Shown here: piece by piece, positions 56,716 through 64,000 of the stretch
Layout of the letters: each line of letters starts with the position of its first letter
Position numbering within the stretch: the stretch's first letter is position 1
Assembly (NCBI RefSeq): GCF_008831285.2
Contig: NC_045149.1
Location: forward strand, 16,857,035-16,921,034
Length of the DNA: 64,000 nt
Direction of reading: 5' to 3'
From: Nymphaea colorata
Lineage: Eukaryota > Streptophyta > Magnoliopsida > Nymphaeales > Nymphaeaceae
Position numbers and translations under genes: made by a program
The notes under the pieces: model-generated
The model's input: the letters and a program-made list of their open reading frames with translations, nothing else
Database searches by the model: none
Told to the model about the DNA's origin: nothing

Positions 56716-59700
56716 ATGGACGCTAAAGCAGCTGCTTCCTCCCTGGAGTCGCTAATGTCTTCCTTCACTGCTCGCATCTCCGACCTCCAAGAACTCGTCA
56801 TCGCCAGAAACAGTAGGCTCTTCTCCCCATATGCTAAGTTTTCTGTTTTTACTGCAGCCATATGGTTGCTTTCGGTTTAAATGCTATTTTCTCTCCCTTT
56901 CTCTCTCGCTCTGCTTGCGTTTATGAATTGGGTTTGGGTGCAAGTGAATCCTGGGAAGGTGACACCAGATCTATCGAACATCGACGCCGCGGTGAAGGCC
57001 ATGGAATTCCAGGTGCAAGCCATCAAGAATCGCATCAGAGAAGAGAAGGCGGTCATTCCCAAAGCCAAGGTACCGCACACCCTCTTGGGTCATTGTTACT
57101 GCCCTCGATGATCGTTTCGTCGACTGCAAACTGGGTTATCGCCCCTTCTTTGCTAGAAAGGGCGAAAGCGATGGGACTAATTTTGGGCATTTGGTGGACA
57201 AATGCAGAAACTGGTCGAGCTCTCCCTAAGCCAGCAAAGGAAATTGCAGCACATGCTCGCGCTCTTACCACCTCGTCTCCCCGGCGCCACAGGAACTGGG
57301 TCGAATGCAGGCGAATATGGGTAAGTACAAATGATCATCAATGGTTGAATCTGGAAATTCATCATGATTGAATTGTTTAGTTTGTTGTGTTCGTTTTTGG
57401 TTCAGTATGCCCAAGGAAAAATCCGTTATTGACATCGTTGGTAAGCCACTGAAGCTTGAGGAAGAGCCTCCTCCGCCGAAGGTACGGTTCTCCTGTCTTG
57501 CTCGTTCAGTTTATTTAAAGATACAAGCCTAGTTTGTCGGAATTTCTGATCATGTGGTCTGTCAAACGATGGAACTCATCCAATTAATTATCCAATTCGA
57601 AACAGACCTAGCAGGCATGAGGATGAACGGTAAAATCTTAAATGGATGACAAGACCCCATTGGCTTTTGATCCCTGCCGTTCAGGCGGTTGCAATTCAGA
57701 CGCGGGATTTTCCTAATGCCCGTGAACATAGGTTTCTTTCCGAGCATCGAGCCAATAATTCCGTCAGATTCTTGGAAATGCGTATCTCACCATACTTAAA
57801 GGTGGCGCGTTCACGATGGAGATGTGGACTAATCCAGCCGTAAGTTTTAGCGTGAAGGTGAACATGTTGATGCACGGTCGTTATTGGTCGTCTTCATGAT
57901 TGGTTGGCCTTTTATTTCCTACATTCTCTGTTGATAATAAAATAAAATAAATTTTGCGATGCCCCTGAATTGTCTTCATGCTTAAACAAAGTAAAGGCTG
58001 CACCAACATCGACCAATTTTCAAGTTCCACATGTTCTTGTTTTCTACGGAAAGAATGATAACAGAAAGCATTCTGATCGGAACCACCTCATTGAGCAGAG
58101 AACTCGTGAATCCCGCGTCGGTTACCAGGCAAATGTCTCCATAACTGTCTTCCTAAGATTCCTACATAGAAATACAGCTACTTTGATGAAAATTGTGTTG
58201 ACCTAAAATTGCCAAATGCCAACACGACCCAACTTTAGCACAATAAATCATTTTTTTTATTTGCAATACTACTGGTCAGATTAAGGTCGTTATACCGTCC
58301 ATTACTTTTGAGTTTGGTTTCATTTGCTTTTCAGCAACAAAAATCCTTTAATGTAAAAAGTTGATGATTTCCTCGTTAGAGTAGTTGGGTACCGATGTTC
58401 CAGGCAATGAGGTTTCTCTTGTCTCTGAAACATTTGCAAAATAACCGTTTTATGTTGTTTGATCTTATAAATAGTTATGTTTTAGTCTGATGATTAATTT
58501 CTTTCATCTGTTGCAGGAGAAAAGGGGTCGTGGTCAAGCTCCTCGCTGGTATATCACTAATGATGAGCTTGACTCATTGTCTAGGTCAGCAATTGATTCT
58601 CCTTTTAATTTTGCCTTCCAGATAGTGAATATAATCAATCATGGTTTTAATATGTTATATTTAGTTCCAATTCCGGTTCAATTGTCATTTCATGATTGTC
58701 TACTAGGATATCCCACTCTGTTTCCACTCGGTGCCTTTCGATTGCTCAATTTGGATGTATATACGTCCTTCATGTTTCAGCGAAACACGAAGTCCTCGTC
58801 CTTGACTAAGTGATGTTACTCTTAGCCTCTCTGCCTTAAGAACAGCGATATGGACGGCGTTAGAGTAGTATAGCCAAATGCCCTAACGGTGATAAAAAGC
58901 GGCGTTGTACATGTATGAACCGTTGCTTATTGGTTCAGGGACCAACACTGAACTTCGATAAACACTTTCAGTTAACCTTAGGGCTGCTTAGCTCGCTGGG
59001 GTGAGGTTGCAGAAAGGCAATGGTAGAGAAGTTGATGACATATCCTAGCTTTGAACGAAATTTAGAATTCAGCCATGAAATTTTAGTTTTTTAAACCAGT
59101 AAAAAGTTAAGCTGAACTAAGTTTTTCTCGTGATCAATAAATAAAGGGCTTGATTGAGTTGAGAACGTTTGGTGGTGGTTAAACTGCCAATAAACACGCA
59201 TTGGTGTTCCTAAAGAGGCCAGTTCACCTAGAACGTAATTTGAGGCTACCTTTAAAAGTTCTAAATCAAACACCGCGAGGATGATAGGCTTAAAGCTGCT
59301 TGCTAGGGATGTACCCTTTCTTGGGTTGTAACCAGCTAATGCCCTATAAGTAGTTATTCCATGCGCCTATCATACCTATTCTTTCGGACTGCCTACCCTT
59401 GTTTGATCTAATATGTGCGACTTAGATACGTTGGGAAAATATTGTGCCAAATAACGTAACCTCTGCGATATGTGATGTCCGCAGATACAAGCACATGCTT
59501 GTGCACGAACAAACAATGATCTTCAGCTCATGGAATTTAGAAAGCATCAATTGGTGTCTTCCCTTTTCCTGAAGACTCGAATTGATACGGGAAATGTCTA
59601 CAGGGTTTCTTTCCAAACCGTTTTAGGGTCCTGCCTCTTTTAGTTTTTTTGCAGATGACTCAATTTGATTATTTCAATACAGTTACATGAGAGGTCGACT

Positions 59701-60557
59701 CACCTTGGACAAGGTGAACTCTGCGATAAATGAGATGGCCGTATACGCTGAAGCCAATATGCAGCTAGTTGCTGCTCCGAGGAAGAAGGTGCGTGCCCAT
59801 CTTCTGTGATCCTGTTTCGTTTAGCGTTTGTTTGATTCCACCGCTAACTGTAATCGGTTTTTTATCTTTTGTGAAGCTGTCGGAAGATACCCTGGAGAAA
59901 GCACTAGTGAGTGAATACTTGTCCATCTATCCTGCTAATCAGATGTCGTATTTCTACATCATTCATCTACGGTGACGTAACTTGTCCTAAAACGTGAAGG
60001 AACTAAGAGATATTGGAATGTCAGAAGCTGTGAAGGGAAAGCATTTCTTCCTGGAGACAGACATGAAAGGTGCTGGTCTGAAGCTTGATAACACTGGAAA
60101 AGCCATACTGACGGTGAGTATCTGTCACCCTCATGATTTCTTGAGATTTTATTGACGGACGCAGTAGGCAAATCTAATCATTTTCCTTGTGAGCCAAGGA
60201 GCCCGGAGAAACTGCATTGACCAGTGAAACTTGGCTGTTCTCCAGCTGAGGTTGGAACCTTGATCTTCCACATGAACTCATGGCCGTACCAATCTCTGGC
60301 AATTCCCTTCGGGCCTTCTTGAGGCCCTCTTTTGTTCGTTGGCGACGTCAACGTTGCAAGGAGAAATGCCTGGTTGCGTTCGAACCAATGGAATCCCTCT
60401 ACTTCTTTGGTGTTTTACTGCATCTGACCCTAAACAGGGGCTACTGCTTGACTTTTACTTTACCAAAATGTGCATGTCACAGGTCCTCCGGCATCTGGGA
60501 CGCATACAGGAGGCAAGAATTGGACATAATCGGGTTATCATCCTCACAAAGCCTTGA
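56716..60557 (+). CDS. SKA1: SKA1 homologue, spindle and kinetochore-associated protein 1
   Basis: Nine exons are read: 56716-56812, 56945-57069, 57208-57320, 57407-57481, 58517-58584, 59683-59788, 59877-59906, 60000-60113 and 60483-60557, about 266 residues, close to other plant SKA1 proteins. The N-terminus (MDAKAAASSLESLMSSF, LQELVIARN, VQAIKNRIREEKAVIPKAK) is the coiled-coil SKA-complex part. The C-terminus (RGRGQAPRWYITNDELDSL, YMRGRLTLDKVNSAINEMA, KGKHFFLETDMKGAGLKLDN, VLRHLGRIQEARIGHNRVII) is the winged-helix microtubule-binding domain. The protein links kinetochores to spindle microtubules at mitosis. All splice sites are GT-AG. All phases fit except exon 3 to exon 4, where exon 3 ends with two extra bases and exon 4 needs phase 0. 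An acceptor at 57381 would restore phase but leaves a 61-bp intron. Confidence 0.92.
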
Positions 60558-61717
60558 CGAAGGGCCACACTATGCATGCAGAGAGCTTGTATATATTACA
60601 TGGCTTGGCGTTTTCTTTTTGGCCAGATAGCACAGTAACAGGGCAATCAGTAATGGCTTTCACTGTTAACTGTCTCAAAATGTGGGAGATATTGGCACTG
60701 AACTTCTTGAAGTGCCTTCCGGTGATTGAAATCACACGTATAGTCCATCTTCGATAACGTACCAGTGGTTGTAAGGCAATTCAAGGTCACGTGCACTTGG
60801 AAAGTACGAGGTACTTTATGATCTAGATTAGGTCCAGATTAAAGCAACTTCTTTTACGGCTTTCATTTTTCTATTTTCATTGCACTGGATTATTTATGAA
60901 TTATAAAGTTATTTCGCTTGAATTTTTGATCATATAAGTATATAGATATTTAAACGTACCTGATACTTGTCGGAAAAACATTTTAAGATCATCGTACGAC
61001 GATCTTCTTCCATAACAGATCCAGCTGCAAAGTCTGGTTACCTTCAGTTCTTTTTCCGTATGTACAATGAAGTCGTTTCCAAGAGGAAAGTTATGTGGGC
61101 TGATAAAATGCTTTGAGAACAAAGTATAAAGGATTATCGTTTGTCGTAAAAGTGATATATATTTTGAAAGAAACGATCCAGATCGATTTATACAATGTAA
61201 AATTATCTTATACAAAGGAGTTCAACTTGAGACTGGAAAGGAATTGCCTTGGCCGAAGCAACTTGAGACCAAAATCTTAAGATTTGCCAAGTGCATTTGC
61301 TAGGACAGAAAGACAGTTGAACCTCGACACGAGCTCGTGCGTATGTCATGTATGAAAGACACTTGAGTAAAGTTTATTCGCTGAAGATAGGAACAGTCTT
61401 AGTTGTTCAGTTGAACTCTGCTGTAATTACGGGAGAGAACACCAGAATGGGTCGAGACACGAAAGTCAGCAACAAGCATAATTCCATTTCACATTGTAGT
61501 CCAAATAGGCAAAAGGGCAAGAAACAACAGGAAATTCCAGAAACTGTGGCAAGTTTTATTACAAGTTACTTCTAGAATAAGTTGTAAACGGTTAATGAAC
61601 AACAGGTGGTCCACAATGAACCAGATATAGAATAAGTTGTTACCGGCTAATGAACAACACGTCTATGTTGGCTGAATCTCAAAAGCCACTATGTTGAAGG
61701 TCGAATAGATTTCTAGC
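60558..61717. other. Tail-to-tail intergenic region
   Basis: Lies between the stop codons of SKA1 and the methionine aminopeptidase gene, so it holds both 3' UTRs. It includes 61262-61415, a diverged copy of 49272-49410, and a short tandem duplication (AGAATAAGTTGT at 61574 and 61629). No gene is seen. Confidence 0.5.
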
Positions 61718-64000
61718 TTACCATGGGAACACATTCGGCGATGATGGCAAACGTGCTGTAAGGACCTCAACGCCAGTCTCAGTTACCTACATGACAATTC
61801 CTCAAGGCTTGAGATCAGGCAAAACAAAGATACCACTGGAGACGAAAGCAGCCAATATAGAATACAATCACACGATCAGAAATTTGAGAAAAGGCAAAAA
61901 GACAAAATGCAAGTGCTACTCTTTCAGGTATGAATCTAATTTTCAAAATGAAAGCAACAACAAAAGAAGATAAGGAATTATAACTAGTTCACTTTTGATG
62001 GATTAGAGATGGTCAGCCCAATCACATGCCTTATCTGAGGAGCAAACAACAGACAAGCATATACATACATTTGCACTATCAAATTAGGAAGACTATCAAA
62101 TTCACTAATAGAAAGATATGCTTTATCTTTCCTCAAATAATCATGCACAAATGACATAAGCACAGTCCCAACAGAATATCAAGTTTCAAGGTAGAGGCAT
62201 GGGAAAAAGTCATGCCAGAATATAGTTGGAATGAGATAGATTATCAAGATAAAAAGATGCAAGACCAGAAAAACTTGAAAACACAAACCAGCAGTGTGTG
62301 TTCGAACTGGGCGCTACGCTTGCCATCTGCAGTGACAGCAGTCCAACCATCAGGCCACATACGATCTCTCCAGACACCTAAGAAGTACACAACATCAAAG
62401 TTTCTTCAGTACACAATCTCCATAGCATGCCTCTATCTACAGTGGCAACAAGAAGTGCAACAGACGACAAAAAGAAGGAAAAAAAAATAAAAAACAAAAT
62501 ATAAACTGAGTCAGCAATAATAAGATAATTCACCTGAATTAATCATGGGTTCAATAGTAAAGGTCTGTCCAGCTTTCATTACCCCCACTGCCTTGTTTTC
62601 TTTTTCCTAATTAAGGCTGACAAAAGGGCTAGAAATAAACTCATAAGGAACCTTGTACGTTAGATTTGCAAATGAACTCACATGGATTTGGTCAACATAG
62701 AACAAGTAAAAAATTCAATGCCAGCATTGAACAATCTCAAATTTGGAGCTGCAGTCAACCATTCTCTAATAATATGCACTTGAACTGGAGAATATCCAGA
62801 TTTATTTCTGCAAAAGTGAGGAAATCTAAAAGGATACTTCCATAATGAGGAATATTGGGTGCACAATGGAAAAGCTCTCCAATACCATGACCGCAGTATG
62901 ATTTCACCTGATTGTGACCGATCATGAACATTCACAGAATGTCAATACCAAAATATGAAGGATTGATGGACAAAAACAGAAAATACCAAAATTACCACAG
63001 ATAACTTGGACATTGACGCATGTCGATTGATAACTTCTCCAACTTCACGGAAACGTACTCCAGGTTTAACTGATTACAAAAAAGTGATCTACATTAATTG
63101 CCTATATCAATTGCAATTCCCCCTAGTTAAGCACTGGACACCTCCACAGATTCAGTGTTCCCAATATGCTTATGAAAAGAGAACACCATAGTTCATAAGA
63201 TACCATCATCGACAAACAAAAGGCTTCCAACCATGATGATGACACATATGTTATGGGGTGTTTGTAGAAGACCTTTATTTGAGATAGAGGAATTGACAAT
63301 CCAAGCCTTCAACTATATGTGTAGATAGAATGAAGATAAAAGTCATCATCTAGATTTATGCAAACCAACTCTTGCCCCTTCATATGCCAACTGTAAAACT
63401 AAGTTCATAACATATTAATGAATTTCAATACTAAAAAAATCAATAAAAACAGGTAAATCAACCACAAGCCAACATTTTCCACTATTTAGCTCAAAAAAGG
63501 AGGTTTCTAAGAAATTATGCACTTCCTAAAGCAGCCACATGCTGAACTGGCAATAGTAACAGAGACAGGTGTTATGAGTACGTTTGAGATTAGGAGCAAG
63601 AACGACACAGACACATTTCAAAATCACATTGGCAGCCATGAAACATGTTCTTAAATCCGAAACACTCAATTGTTGTAAAAAAAGGAAGATAAAAAAAATT
63701 GACAGAGATTTTACAGCATAGACATGCACTCACAACTTAAGCTCTATCCAATGCAAAAATAGGTTCTAAAATCAACAGACTGACTATTTCAAGTAGAGAC
63801 AAATAACACTCACAAACTTTAAGATGGAAATCTTCAAGACACATAATATGCTCTGTACGCACTCACATGTTCACACAAGTACCTATGGATATTGCGTTTT
63901 CAAGGCATTCATATGTACAACGAACAAGTTGTTGAGACTCCTCGTCAACATTCCCAACAAAATAAGTTTCATTGAGATCACCTGGAAGTTTAAAGCAAGA
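61718..64000 (-). CDS. MAP1A: Methionine aminopeptidase, type I (3' part; gene continues beyond the window)
   Basis: Minus-strand exons: 63982-63883, 63069-62996, 62907-62838, 62599-62534, 62377-62289 and 61786-61718. All have GT-AG borders and compatible phases. They encode GDLNETYF then [99 protein letters not shown] then SAQFEHTLL, and finally [20 protein letters not shown] and PW. Metal ligands visible by family alignment: Asp of GDLNET, His of GHGIG, Glu of TIEPM and Glu of QFEHT. The enzyme removes the initiator Met from nascent proteins; the tail resembles the cytosolic MAP1A form. The first exon in the window has five T where TAT-TTT-GTT needs four, a 1-bp frameshift. The 5' exons are outside. 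Confidence 0.9.

Noticed and set aside
1-64000. CRISPR arrays, bacterial operons, riboswitches
   Set aside because: The window is plant nuclear DNA. The regular repeats are satellite monomers of about 400 bp, not spacer arrays.

Overview
This is a 64 kb window of plant nuclear DNA. Four intron-containing host loci use plant gene families: an RGF/GLV root-growth-factor peptide locus, a YbaK-type tRNA-editing-domain gene, the kinetochore gene SKA1 and a type I methionine aminopeptidase. Between them lie Ty3/gypsy chromovirus and Ty1/copia retrotransposons whose primer-binding sites match plant initiator tRNA-Met. I read it as a flowering plant and cannot name the species.

Layout. (1) 1-10616 is a satellite array with a monomer of about 397-428 bp. 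It is organised as higher-order repeats (HORs) of three or four monomers to 8672, then as diverged monomers to the edge. (2) 10617-22492 is a scrambled block of Ty3/gypsy pieces: gag and protease on the minus strand, integrase plus chromodomain on the plus strand, an RT/RNase H piece, and two long related LTRs facing each other. (3) 22490-31700 is AT-rich repeat DNA split by a recent copia insertion with 5-bp target duplications and nearly identical LTRs, but a broken coding frame. (4) 31700-42470 is mostly non-coding and holds the two ends of a decayed CYP82-like cytochrome P450. (5) 42471-49000 is genic: two C-terminal RGF/GLV peptide modules in tandem (plus strand), then the YbaK-like gene (minus strand). 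(6) 49740-56150 is a second, degenerate copia element, a MULE-like non-autonomous element with 9-10 bp target duplications, and degenerate repeats. (7) 56716-64000 holds SKA1 (plus) and methionine aminopeptidase (minus) tail to tail; the latter runs off the right edge.

The host genes do not form a pathway. They act in peptide signalling, tRNA quality control, chromosome segregation and N-terminal protein processing. The structure most worth a second look is the RGF locus, where two different mature-peptide exons lie downstream of one visible signal-peptide exon, and the satellite, where every trimer unit carries a monomer that looks like a crossover between two monomers of the tetramer. Exon boundaries were set by eye from GT/AG sites, reading phase and remembered family conservation; no search was run.
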